From assembly GCF_900129375.1 (NCBI RefSeq), contig NZ_FQVN01000001.1:558001-622000 (forward strand): a stretch of 64,000 bases of DNA, given 5' to 3'. Made by a program: the position numbers and the translations under genes. Source of the DNA: Streptoalloteichus hindustanus. Lineage in GTDB: Bacteria > Actinomycetota > Actinomycetes > Mycobacteriales > Pseudonocardiaceae. Below the pieces are notes generated by a model. That model searched no databases. It saw nothing but the letters and a program-made list of their open reading frames with translations, and had not been told where the DNA came from. Shown in pieces: positions 35,311 to 43,534 of the stretch. Numbering within the stretch: position 1 is the first letter of the stretch; every line of letters begins with the position of its first letter.

Positions 35311-38300
35311 GTGCGGATCGGGATGCTGGGGCCGTTCGAGGTCCAGACGGACGACGGCGTCACGGCGGGCGTGCCGGGCTCCCGGCTGCGCGCGCTGCTG
35401 ATCGCCCTCGCGCTCGAACCCGGTCGTGTGGTCCCGAAGGCGACGCTGGTCGACTGGATCTGGGGTGAGAACCCGCCGTCCGACGCGACGAACGCCTTGC
35501 AGCGCCTGGTTTCCCGGCTGCGGAAGGTGCTGCCGGAAGGAGCGGTCGACGGCCAGCCGAACGGCTACCGGTTGGCGGTGGACCCGGACGCCGTCGACGC
35601 CGTGCGGTTCGAGCGCCTCGTCGCCCAGGCCGGCAACGACGCGGAGCCGGGGCGGGTGCGGCTGCTGCGCGAGGCCCTTGCCCTGTGGCGCGGTGCGGCC
35701 ATGCAGGACGTCGACCTGCCGGACAGCGCGGCGTTCGACGCGGCGGTCACCCGGCTCGAAGGGCTCCGTCTGACCGCCGTGGAGGACCGGTTCGACGCGG
35801 AGATCAGCCTCGGCTACGGCGCCGAGCTGGTCACGGAGCTGACCGACCTGGTGGCCGCGCACCCGGTGCGGGAACGGCTGGTCGCCGCGCTGATGCGCGC
35901 CCTCGTCGCGGCCGGTCGCAACACCGACGCGCTGCTCGTCTACCAGCGCGCGCGAGAAGCCCTGGCCGACGCGCTGGGCGTGGACCCCTCACCGGAGCTG
36001 TCCGCGCTGCACGTCGCGCTGCTGCGGGGCGAGTTGGGACCGCGGGAGGAGGACCGGAAGACCAACCTGCGCGCCGAGCTGACCAGCTTCGTCGGCAAGG
36101 ACGCCGACGTCGCCGCGGTCCGCGACCTCGTCGTCGGGCACCGGCTCACCACCCTGATCGGGCCGGGCGGCTCGGGGAAGACCCGGCTGGCCGCGGAGAC
36201 CGCGCGCACGCTGCTCGGCGAGCTGCCCGACGGGGCCCGGCTGGTCGAGCTCGCGGCCATCGGCGCCGACGGCGACGTGGCGCAGGCGACGCTCGCCTCG
36301 CTCGGCCTGCGGGACGCGCTGCTCGGCACGGGTTCGGACGCGAACCCGACGGACCGGGTCATCGCCGCGGTCCGCGAGCGAGAGACGCTGCTGATCCTGG
36401 ACAACTGCGAGCACGTGATCGAGTCGGCGGCGGCGTTCGCCCACCAGGTGCTCGGGGAGTGCCAGCGGCTGCGGATCCTCGCGACGAGCAGGGAGCCGCT
36501 CGGCATCACCGGGGAGGCGCTGTGGCTGGTGGAGCCGTTGGCCCTGCCCGCGGAGGACGCCGACCCCGGCGAGATCGAGGCCTCTCCGGCCGTCCAGCTC
36601 CTGCGGGACCGAGCCGGCGCGGTGCGCAGGGACCTCGCGGTCGACGCCCCCGTGTTGTCGACCATGGCGCGCGTCTGCCGGGCGCTGGACGGGATGCCGC
36701 TGGCCATCGAACTCGCCGCGGCCAGGCTGCGCACCATGTCCCTGGAGCAGCTCGCCAACCGGCTCGACGACCGATTCCGCCTGCTGACCGGCGGTAGCCG
36801 CACCGCGCTGCCGCGGCACCGGACGCTGCGCGCGGTGATCGACTGGAGCTGGGAGCTGCTCACCGACGCCGAACGGGTGGTCCTGCGCAGGCTCTCGGTG
36901 TTCTCCGGCGGGGCGAGCCTGGAGGCGGCCGAGCGGGTCTGCGCGGGCGGGGCGGTCGAGGCGGATCAGGTGCTTGAGCTGCTGACCGCGCTGACGGAGA
37001 AGTCGTTGGTGGTCACCGAGGGCGACGGCGCGCCGCGCTACCGGATGCTGGGCACGATCAAGGAGTACGCCGGGCACCGGCTCGCGGAGGCGGGGGAGGC
37101 GGAGCTGGCGCGCCGCGCGCATCTCGCGCACTTCACCGAGCTCGCCGAAACCGCGGAGCCGCACCTCCGGCGCGCCGAGCAACTGGAATGGCTCGCCACG
37201 CTGGACGCCGAGAGCGACAACATCGCCGCCGCGATGCGGGGCGCGCTCGCGGCCGGCGAGGCGCACGGGGCGATGCGGCTCGCCGCGGCCGCCGGCTGGT
37301 ACTGGTGGCTCGGCGGGCACAAGGCGGAGGGCCACGAGCTGATCATGGCGGCCGCCGCCCTGCCGGGCGAGGTGCCCGACGAGATCCAGGGCGTGGTCTA
37401 CGCGTTCGTCACGGGGTTCATGACCTCCGGGCGGGGCAACGACCAGTACCAGGCGGAGGAGTGGATCCGCAGGGCGTACGACATCAGCCAGCGCGTTCGG
37501 GTCCGCCACCCGGCGCTGAAGCTCGCCGCCGCGATGGAACTCCTGCTGCGCCGGCCGGACGAGGCCCTGTCCGCCTTCGAACCGCTGACCGCCGACGAGG
37601 ATCCCTGGGTCCGCGCCCTGGCCCGGCTGCAGCTCGGCAAGATGCGGATCAACTTCGGCCACGGCGGCCGGGACGCGGACGCGTACCTCGAGGCGGCGCT
37701 CGCCGAGTTCCGCGAGCTCGGCGAGCGGTGGGGGATGTCGTTCGCCCTGACCGAGCTGGCGGAGCGCGTCACCGTGCGCGGCGACTTCGCCCGCGCTTGC
37801 GAGTACTACGAGCAGGCGATCACGGTCGTCACCGAGGTCGGCGCCACCGAGGATCTCGTGCGCATGCGGTCGCGGCAGGCACAGCTGTACTGGTTGTCGG
37901 GCGACCAGGAGTCGAGCGCGGTCGCCCTGGTCGAGGCGCAGCGGCACGCGGAACGGGTCGCCTGGGCGGAGGCGCTGGTCGAGCTGGCCCTGGCGAAGGC
38001 GGAGCTCGCGCGGTGGAACGGCGACGCCGAGCGGGCGCGCCGGCAGCTCGACGTCGCGACAGCGCTGCTGGGCGACGAGGCCGAGCGGGCGCCCCTCCGC
38101 GCCCTGACACGGGACCTGCTCGGCTACCTCGCGGCGGATCTCGACGAGGCCCGCGAGCACCGAGCCGCGGCCGTCGCGGCAGCGGCCGAGTCGGGGCACG
38201 CGCTCACGATCGCCCAGGTGCTCGTCGGGATCGCGGACCTGGCGCTGCGTCGCGAACAGGACGAGCAGGCCGCGCGGCTGCTCGCGGCGAGCACGAGCGC

Positions 38301-38451
38301 GCGCGGCCTGACGGACTGTTCCCAACCCGACGTGGCCCGGATCGAGCAGGCCGCGCGGCGTCGTCTCGGCGACGAGCGGTTCAGCGAGGCGACGCGGGAG
38401 GGCACGCGGGCGAACTGGCGCGAGTTGGTCGCGGCCACGCTCGCTTCCTGA
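35311..38451 (+). CDS. AfsR/SARP-type large regulator (wHTH-BTAD-NB-ARC-TPR)
   Basis: This 1046-residue STAND-type regulator has an OmpR-like winged helix (residues 1-90, VRIGMLGPFEVQTDDG) and a bacterial transcriptional activation domain (about 95-240, DVDLPDSAAFD, LMRALVAAGRNTDALLVYQR). The NTPase domain has Walker A GPGGSGKTRLA (about 283-293) and LILDNCEHV (about 360). ATSREPLGI and a helical TPR-like C-terminal half follow. Such proteins activate nearby secondary-metabolite or stress genes on an ATP-dependent switch. No cluster is adjacent except the P450, so targets are unclear. GTG 35311 lacks a ribosome binding site. Confidence 0.88.
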   Translation: MRIGMLGPFEVQTDDGVTAGVPGSRLRALLIALALEPGRVVPKATLVDWIWGENPPSDATNALQRLVSRLRKVLPEGAVDGQPNGYRLAVDPDAVDAVRFERLVAQAGNDAEPGRVRLLREALALWRGAAMQDVDLPDSAAFDAAVTRLEGLRLTAVEDRFDAEISLGYGAELVTELTDLVAAHPVRERLVAALMRALVAAGRNTDALLVYQRAREALADALGVDPSPELSALHVALLRGELGPREEDRKTNLRAELTSFVGKDADVAAVRDLVVGHRLTTLIGPGGSGKTRLAAETARTLLGELPDGARLVELAAIGADGDVAQATLASLGLRDALLGTGSDANPTDRVIAAVRERETLLILDNCEHVIESAAAFAHQVLGECQRLRILATSREPLGITGEALWLVEPLALPAEDADPGEIEASPAVQLLRDRAGAVRRDLAVDAPVLSTMARVCRALDGMPLAIELAAARLRTMSLEQLANRLDDRFRLLTGGSRTALPRHRTLRAVIDWSWELLTDAERVVLRRLSVFSGGASLEAAERVCAGGAVEADQVLELLTALTEKSLVVTEGDGAPRYRMLGTIKEYAGHRLAEAGEAELARRAHLAHFTELAETAEPHLRRAEQLEWLATLDAESDNIAAAMRGALAAGEAHGAMRLAAAAGWYWWLGGHKAEGHELIMAAAALPGEVPDEIQGVVYAFVTGFMTSGRGNDQYQAEEWIRRAYDISQRVRVRHPALKLAAAMELLLRRPDEALSAFEPLTADEDPWVRALARLQLGKMRINFGHGGRDADAYLEAALAEFRELGERWGMSFALTELAERVTVRGDFARACEYYEQAITVVTEVGATEDLVRMRSRQAQLYWLSGDQESSAVALVEAQRHAERVAWAEALVELALAKAELARWNGDAERARRQLDVATALLGDEAERAPLRALTRDLLGYLAADLDEAREHRAAAVAAAAESGHALTIAQVLVGIADLALRREQDEQAARLLAASTSARGLTDCSQPDVARIEQAARRRLGDERFSEATREGTRANWRELVAATLAS

Positions 38452-38617
38452 CCGCGGCGGAGGCCCACAGGTACTCGACGAGCGCGATCCCCAGACACCG
38501 GGTGAGGACGGCGATCACACCGTCGCTGGCCGGCGCGCCGATGAGCAGCCCGCGCAGGGTTTCGGTGACCGCGAGCAGCCGCTCACGACGCGCCCTCTCG
38601 GGCAGCGCGGCCCCTCT
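38381..38617 (-). pseudogene. Possible remnant of a TetR-like regulator C-terminus
   Basis: The minus strand here reads in one frame as ERARRERLLAVTETLRGLLI, then GAPASDGVIAVLTRCLGIAL and VEYLWASAA. This helical pattern resembles the end of a TetR ligand domain. No DNA-binding part is present: the recognisable frame stops at the edge of repeat copy 2 and its other end runs antisense into the AfsR-like gene. It may be a chance frame in GC-rich DNA, so confidence is low. Confidence 0.25.
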
Positions 38618-38739
38618 TCCCCCAGGTCAGCCCCCACCCGCCCTGGGGGGCGAGCCCTGCTCCAGCCTATCGGCCCAGCACGAAGCGCCCAAGGCCATCA
38701 CGCTGCCCTGTGGATAACTGGGTGCCCTGTGGACAACTC
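38618..38739 (+). repeat. Dispersed intergenic repeat, copy 2, with two DnaA boxes
   Basis: The copy aligns along its length with 27891-28013. CCCCCAGG (38619-38626) can pair perfectly with CCTGGGGG, where copy 1 has a G-U pair in the same stem. DnaA boxes TGTGGATAA (38709-38717) and TGTGGACAA (38728-38736) are 19 bp apart. Its neighbours have nothing in common with those of copy 1. Confidence 0.8.
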
Positions 38740-38879
38740 AGGTCATGTTCCCGGGCCGGGCACGCCTCTCGCGGACGTGCCCGGCCGGAGGTGGTGGCGC
38801 TGGACGCGTGCGTGGCGCACCCGGCGAACGCCACCACCCGCACCTGAGGGAACGCCGACGCGGCGTTCGGCCGACGGTT

Positions 38880-40106
38880 CTACCGGGCCGTGTCCGTCCA
38901 GGTGACCGGCAGTTCGTGGACGCCGTAGATGTTCATGTCGGTCCGGAGCCTCACCTCGCTGGCGGGGATGGCGAGTTCGAGGGTCGGGAAGCGACGCAGC
39001 AGGCCGGTGAAGCCGGCGCGCATCTCGATGCGGGCCAGTTGCTGCCCGAGGCACTGGTGGACGCCGTGGCCGAAGGACAGGTGGCCGCGGGCCTTGCGGT
39101 GGATGTCCAGGTCGTCGGGGTTGTCGAAGCGCTTCGGGTCGCGGTTGGCGGCCAGCAGCGAGACGATCACGGTCGACCCCTCGGGGATGGTCTCCCCGCC
39201 GAGCTCGATGTCCTCCGCCGCGTAGCGGAAGAAGATGTCGGCGATGGACAGGTAGCGCATGAGCTCCTCGACCGCGCCGGGCATCAGGTCGGGGTTGGCG
39301 CGCAGTTCGGCCAGCTGCTCGGGGTGCTCCAGGAGCGCGAAGGCGCCCAGCGCCAGCATGTTGGCGGTGGTCTCGTGACCCGCGAGCAGGAGCAGGAAGG
39401 CGATGCCGGTCAGCTCCTCGGTGGTGAGCTCGTCCTGGCGGGCCAGGTCGGACAGGATGTCGTCGCCGGGGGCGGCGCGCTTGTCCGTGACCAGTTCGGT
39501 GAGGTACGTGTTCAGCGCGTTGTAGGCGGCCATCTTCTCGTCGAGCGACGCGTCCTTGACCAGGAACTTGGCGGAGTTGACCTGGAAGGTCTCCCGGTCC
39601 GCGTAGGGGACGCCGAGCAGTTCGCAGATCACCAGCGAGGGTACCGGCAGCGCGAACTCCCTGACCAGGTCGACCGGCGGGGCGAGGCGCGCCAGCTCGT
39701 CCAGTTGCCGCTCGGTGATCTCGATGATGCGCTCTTCGAGCATCTTCATCCGTTTGACGGTGAAGGCGCCGGTGAGCATCCTCCGCAGCCGGGTGTGGTC
39801 CGGCGGGTCCATGGCGATGAACATGCCCGGCACCTGCGGGGACGGCTCGGTGGGGGTGGGCATGTTCGGGGTCTCGTACGGCATGTGCAGGATGCCGAGG
39901 TCCTGGCGGGAGCTGAACCGGGTGTCGGCCAGGAGCTGGCGGGCCGCGTCGTAGCCGGTGACGAGCCAGCCCTCGTGACCGTCGGGGAAGACCATCGGGC
40001 TGACCGGGCGGGCCTCACGCAGCCGGGTGATCTCGCGGGGAGGGTCGAAGGGGCCCGCGTCGCGCTCCATCGGCAGGCCGTGCGGGACGGAAACGGTCTC
40101 GCTCAT
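38880..40106 (-). CDS. Cytochrome P450
   Basis: This soluble actinobacterial P450 has 408 residues. The heme loop is FGHGVHQCLGQQLAR with cysteine ligand C352, the I-helix LLAGHETTANM carries the acid-alcohol pair, and the K-helix ExxR is in VEELMRYLS. DPPDHTRLRRMLTGAFTVKR is the usual C-helix block. It needs ferredoxin and reductase partners, and none is adjacent. ATG 40106 has AGAGGA about 7 bases upstream; the frame is open further up. It is similar in style to CYP105/CYP107-type enzymes, but the substrate is unknown. It diverges from the MerR-clamp fusion gene. Confidence 0.93.
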   Translation of the reverse strand: MSETVSVPHGLPMERDAGPFDPPREITRLREARPVSPMVFPDGHEGWLVTGYDAARQLLADTRFSSRQDLGILHMPYETPNMPTPTEPSPQVPGMFIAMDPPDHTRLRRMLTGAFTVKRMKMLEERIIEITERQLDELARLAPPVDLVREFALPVPSLVICELLGVPYADRETFQVNSAKFLVKDASLDEKMAAYNALNTYLTELVTDKRAAPGDDILSDLARQDELTTEELTGIAFLLLLAGHETTANMLALGAFALLEHPEQLAELRANPDLMPGAVEELMRYLSIADIFFRYAAEDIELGGETIPEGSTVIVSLLAANRDPKRFDNPDDLDIHRKARGHLSFGHGVHQCLGQQLARIEMRAGFTGLLRRFPTLELAIPASEVRLRTDMNIYGVHELPVTWTDTAR

Positions 40107-40258
40107 CGGATTTCCTCTCGTGGCGGTCATCACGACCACCCTCGCTGACGGCCCTGACACCCGACTGACACGGCTCAGTCACCGACCACGCCGGAAGGTC
40201 TGCCGTCGACGACGTCGCGATGTCCGCGCGGCACAACGCCGCGCGCCGTCGTGCGGCT

Positions 40259-40289
40259 TTGACCTTCAACCCACTTGAACGTCAACAAT
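40259..40289 (+). promoter_or_regulatory. MerR-type promoter with 19-bp spacer and palindrome
   Basis: TTGACC (40259-40264) and AACAAT (40284-40289) are 19 bp apart, the overlong spacer that MerR activators untwist. An inverted repeat, TTGACCTTCAA (40259-40269) against TTGAACGTCAA (40275-40285), matches at 10 of 11 positions. The -10 box ends 7 bases before ATG 40297, so the transcript is leaderless. Self-activation by the MerR domain is inferred. Confidence 0.65.
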
Positions 40290-40296
40290 CGCGGCC

Positions 40297-41370
40297 ATGG
40301 ACGACACCGAGGCGTTGGTGGCCATCGGCGCCTTCGCGCGGCGGGTGGGGTTGGCCCCGAGTGCCCTGCGGTTCTACGACGACTGCGGGGTTCTCCGGCC
40401 CGCGTTCGTCGACGAGGCGACGGGGTACCGCTACTACGCGCCGCGGCAGGAGGCCCGCGCCGTCCTCGTCCGGCGACTCCGGGACGCCGGACTGCCCCTG
40501 GTCGACGCCTCGGTCGTGCTCGACGGCCGGCCCGAGGAGGCCCGCGCGGTCCTGGAGCGGCACGCCCGCAGGACCAGGGACACCGCGCTCGCGGCGCAGT
40601 CGGCGATCGAGGAGGTCCTGCGCGCCCTGCCGGTCGAGCCCAGCCGGACCGCGGCGCGGATCGGGGGAGCGGAACTGGCCAGCGCGGTGCGGCAGGTGGC
40701 CCCCGCGGTCGCGCCCGAGGCCGTCCGCGCGGAGTTCCCGGTGCTGGGTCGGGTCCTGCTCGAACTCGACGGGCAGGAGGTCCGGTTGGTGGCCACCGAC
40801 CGGTTCCGCCTGGCGGTGCGGGTGTTGCGCCCGATCTCCCTCGACGGCGGCCCGGCCGCGGTGCTGGTCGACGTCTCCGCGATGAAGGACTTCGCGGCCT
40901 GGGCGCTGCGTCATCCGGAGATCACGGTCGAGATCCACGAGAACGACGCGCACGTGCGAGGCGACAACGAAAGCCGGTCACTGCCGACGGCCGAGGGAAC
41001 GTTCCCGCAGTACCGGATGATTCTGGAAGACCTCCCCACCGCTCGGAGCCGAGTGGTCGTCGACCGGGCCGCGCTGCGCGCGGTCCTCGCCAACGCGGAC
41101 GTCACGGGACCGGTCACCCTGCGCATCACCGAGAACGAGGTGCGGATCTCCGCCGGCGGATCGCACGTCGACGCGCTGCGCGCGATCAGCACCGGGCCGG
41201 AGGCGCGCGTCGCGTTCGACCCGGCCGTGCTCCTGCCCGCGCTCGACGCCAGCGTGGGGCCGGACGTGCTCCTGGAGATCTCGTCCGCGTCCTGCCCCGT
41301 CGTGGTGCGGTCCGCGGACCAGGGCAGCTTCACCACGCTCGTCATGCCGGTCCGGGCCACGGACGTCTGA
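40297..41370 (+). CDS. MerR HTH fused to DNA polymerase III beta-clamp-like domains
   Basis: The 357-residue fusion begins with a MerR DNA-binding domain (residues 1-70: VAIGAFARRVGLAPSALRFY, ATGYRYYAPRQ) and a helical linker with the MerR dimer helix (about 75-105). The remaining 245 residues resemble the second and third domains of the sliding clamp DnaN: LVATDRFRLAVRVL, EGTFPQYRMIL at the domain boundary, VVVDRAALRAVLANAD, and the C-terminal FTTLVMPVR. Clamp domain 1 is absent. It is not the replication clamp. It may sense clamp-binding peptides or clamp loading, but this is speculation. The following TPR gene is probably co-transcribed. Confidence 0.85.
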   Translation: MDDTEALVAIGAFARRVGLAPSALRFYDDCGVLRPAFVDEATGYRYYAPRQEARAVLVRRLRDAGLPLVDASVVLDGRPEEARAVLERHARRTRDTALAAQSAIEEVLRALPVEPSRTAARIGGAELASAVRQVAPAVAPEAVRAEFPVLGRVLLELDGQEVRLVATDRFRLAVRVLRPISLDGGPAAVLVDVSAMKDFAAWALRHPEITVEIHENDAHVRGDNESRSLPTAEGTFPQYRMILEDLPTARSRVVVDRAALRAVLANADVTGPVTLRITENEVRISAGGSHVDALRAISTGPEARVAFDPAVLLPALDASVGPDVLLEISSASCPVVVRSADQGSFTTLVMPVRATDV

Positions 41371-41445
41371 TCCGACGCGACACGCGACGCGCACCCGCGC
41401 CGGGGGCGCCGTCCACGGCGGCGCCGACACGAGAGAGGAAAACCC

Positions 41446-42114
41446 ATGGACCCCAACAACCCGGTCATCCGGCTCTGCGTCGAGGGCATGCAGGCCGAGG
41501 CCGAGGGCAGGGACGCCGACGCGCTCGCGCTCTTCCAGCAGGCGTGGGACACCGCGACCGACGACTACGAGGCGTGCGTCGCCGCGCACTACGTCGCCCG
41601 CCACCAACCAACCCCCGAACTGACGCTCCACTGGAACCGGGAGTGTCTCCGCCTGGCGGACCTGGTGGCTGACGACCGGGTCAGCGGGTTCCACGCCTCA
41701 CTGCACCTGAACATGGGCAAGGCCCACCAGAACCTCGACGAGCCCGAAAAGGCGCGCGAGCACTTCGTGGCCGCCGCCGAGCACGTTTCCGCGGCGCCGG
41801 CGGGGCAGTACGGCGACTGGATCCGTTTCGCGGTCGCGGAGGGACTGCGCGCGACCGGCACCGGAACGCGTCGTCCGGCGGACGGACCGCTCCCGGACCT
41901 CCTCGCCAAGCTCTGCGCCCGCGCCGACCTGCGGGCGCTGGGCCTGATCCTGCCCGCCTACCTCGGCGATCTCGGCACGGACGACGACCAGGTCCGGCTG
42001 TCCACGGCGCTCCGCATGGTGCACGCGTCCCGCTGGCTGCCGGACGACGAGCAGGCCGTGCTGAGCGAGGCGATCAGCACGCTGCCCGGCACCAAGCCCC
42101 CGGCCGGGGTCTGA
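41446..42114 (+). CDS. TPR-like helical repeat protein of unknown function
   Basis: The 222-residue protein is built of helical pairs that look like TPR units: EGRDADALALFQQAWDTATD, HLNMGKAHQNLDEPEKAREH. The C-terminal helix bundle LGDLGTDDDQVRLSTALRMV follows. Such proteins bind peptides or partner proteins. ATG 41446 has GAGAGAGGA upstream, and the gene lies 75 bp after the MerR-clamp gene on the same strand. It is the likely partner of that fusion, by position only. Confidence 0.7.
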   Translation: MDPNNPVIRLCVEGMQAEAEGRDADALALFQQAWDTATDDYEACVAAHYVARHQPTPELTLHWNRECLRLADLVADDRVSGFHASLHLNMGKAHQNLDEPEKAREHFVAAAEHVSAAPAGQYGDWIRFAVAEGLRATGTGTRRPADGPLPDLLAKLCARADLRALGLILPAYLGDLGTDDDQVRLSTALRMVHASRWLPDDEQAVLSEAISTLPGTKPPAGV

Positions 42115-42329
42115 CGCCGGCCCGGAAACCACCTCCGCCGCACGCGAAGATCAAAGAATGGGCGGACCGGAGAACCGACCGTTCGCGGGAGAACGTTCAC
42201 CCGCACAGCCAATCTTTTCCCCTCCCCCGTGCCGCATTTCCTGCCGCCCGCCACCGAGATCCCTGACATTGTTCCGCCGCCGGTGAACACCGGTTGTCGG
42301 CATGTCAGGCCGGGTCCACGGTTCTCCCC

Positions 42330-43361
42330 GTGGGCCGCACAGCACTGATCATCGGGGGAACCGGGCAGATCGGCCTGGGAACGGCGGAACGGCTGCTCGC
42401 GGGCGGCTGGGAGGTGACCCTCGCCGCCCGGGGCCGACGGGCGGTCCCGCCCCCACTCGCCGACCACGTGCGGGTGGTGGGCTGGGACCGCGATGCCCCT
42501 CCGGTCGACCTCGCGGTACTCGCCGCCGGAGCCGACCTGGTGCTGGACTGCGTCTGCTACACGGAGGCGCACGCCGAGCAACTGCTCGGGCTGGGGGATC
42601 GGGCGGGCCACCTCGCGGTGGTCTCCAGCGCGGCCGTCTACGTGGACGACCGGGGCCGCGGGATGGACCGGGCGGACGACTTCCCCCGGTTCCCGGTGCC
42701 GATCACCGAGGACCAGCGCACGGCGCCGCCCGGCCCCGGGGACTACAGCAGCCGGAAGGCGGCGGTCGAGCGCCTCCTGCTGGAGCGGGCGACCGTCCCG
42801 GTCACCGTGCTCCGCCCCGGGGCGATCCACGGCAGGGACTCGATCCACTCGCGGGAGTGGTGGTTCGTCAAACGGGTGCTGGACCGCCGCCCGCACGTGC
42901 TGTTCGCGTACGGGGGGACCAGCAGGTTCCAGACCACGGCGGTCGCCAACATCGCCGAGCTGGTGCGGTTGGCCGCGGAGCGGCCGGCGACCCGGGTGCT
43001 CAACGTCGCGGACCCGGACGCGCCGACCGTGCTGGAGATCGGCCGGGCCGTGGCCGGGCTGCTCGGCCACGAGTGGCGGGAGGTCCCGCTCCCGCCGGCG
43101 GCGTCCGGCCCGCTGGGCCTCAGCCCCTGGTCGGTTCCCGAGGACGTCGTGCTGAGCACGGCCAGGGCGGCGGCCGAGCTCGGCTACCGGCCCGTGACGA
43201 GCTGGCTGGACGCGCTGCCCGGCGAGGTGGAGTGGGTTCTGGCCGCCGTCGCCGGCCGTGACTGGCGGGCGGTGTTCACCGACCTGGTCGACAAGTACGG
43301 GGGAATCGACTTCTTCGACTACGCGGCAGAGGACGCCTACCTGGCCGAACACGATCTTTGA
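42330..43361 (+). CDS. NAD(P)-dependent epimerase/dehydratase family protein
   Basis: This 343-residue extended SDR has the Rossmann motif LIIGGTGQIGLGTAERL at the N-terminus, a catalytic region VVSSAAVYVDD with DYSSRKAAVERLLLE (YxxxK), and a distant C-terminal substrate domain. It belongs to the atypical epimerase group that includes the chloroplast RNA-binding CSP41-like and isoflavone-reductase-like proteins; the substrate is unclear. GTG 42330 starts right at the nucleotide-binding motif but has no clear ribosome binding site. Confidence 0.8.
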   Translation: MGRTALIIGGTGQIGLGTAERLLAGGWEVTLAARGRRAVPPPLADHVRVVGWDRDAPPVDLAVLAAGADLVLDCVCYTEAHAEQLLGLGDRAGHLAVVSSAAVYVDDRGRGMDRADDFPRFPVPITEDQRTAPPGPGDYSSRKAAVERLLLERATVPVTVLRPGAIHGRDSIHSREWWFVKRVLDRRPHVLFAYGGTSRFQTTAVANIAELVRLAAERPATRVLNVADPDAPTVLEIGRAVAGLLGHEWREVPLPPAASGPLGLSPWSVPEDVVLSTARAAAELGYRPVTSWLDALPGEVEWVLAAVAGRDWRAVFTDLVDKYGGIDFFDYAAEDAYLAEHDL

Positions 43362-43534
43362 CCGGTCAAGCGCGTGACAACCACTCCGGCGGGTGGCCAC
43401 GTTGCGTAGTCCCCCGGACTGGACCGAAAGCGGGGAGAAGATCACCGGTACGGGTGGCGTCAGGGGCTTGATCTGGGGCGTGCAACAAGAGCACTCTCAG
43501 CGAAAGGCTCCGATCGGCGGAAGGTGAGAGCCCA

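Noticed and set aside
35989-38325. Long minus-strand open frame opposite the AfsR-like gene
   Set aside because: The opposite strand encodes clear wHTH, BTAD and NTPase motifs; the antisense translation has none.
40145-40169. Three CTGAC direct repeats in the P450 promoter region as an operator
   Set aside because: The spacing is uneven (9 and 11 bp) and the motif is short; no regulator can be tied to it.
38880-41370. P450, MerR-clamp and AfsR-like genes as a biosynthetic gene cluster
   Set aside because: No synthase, NRPS/PKS, terpene or RiPP gene is nearby, and the genes run on different strands with separate promoters.
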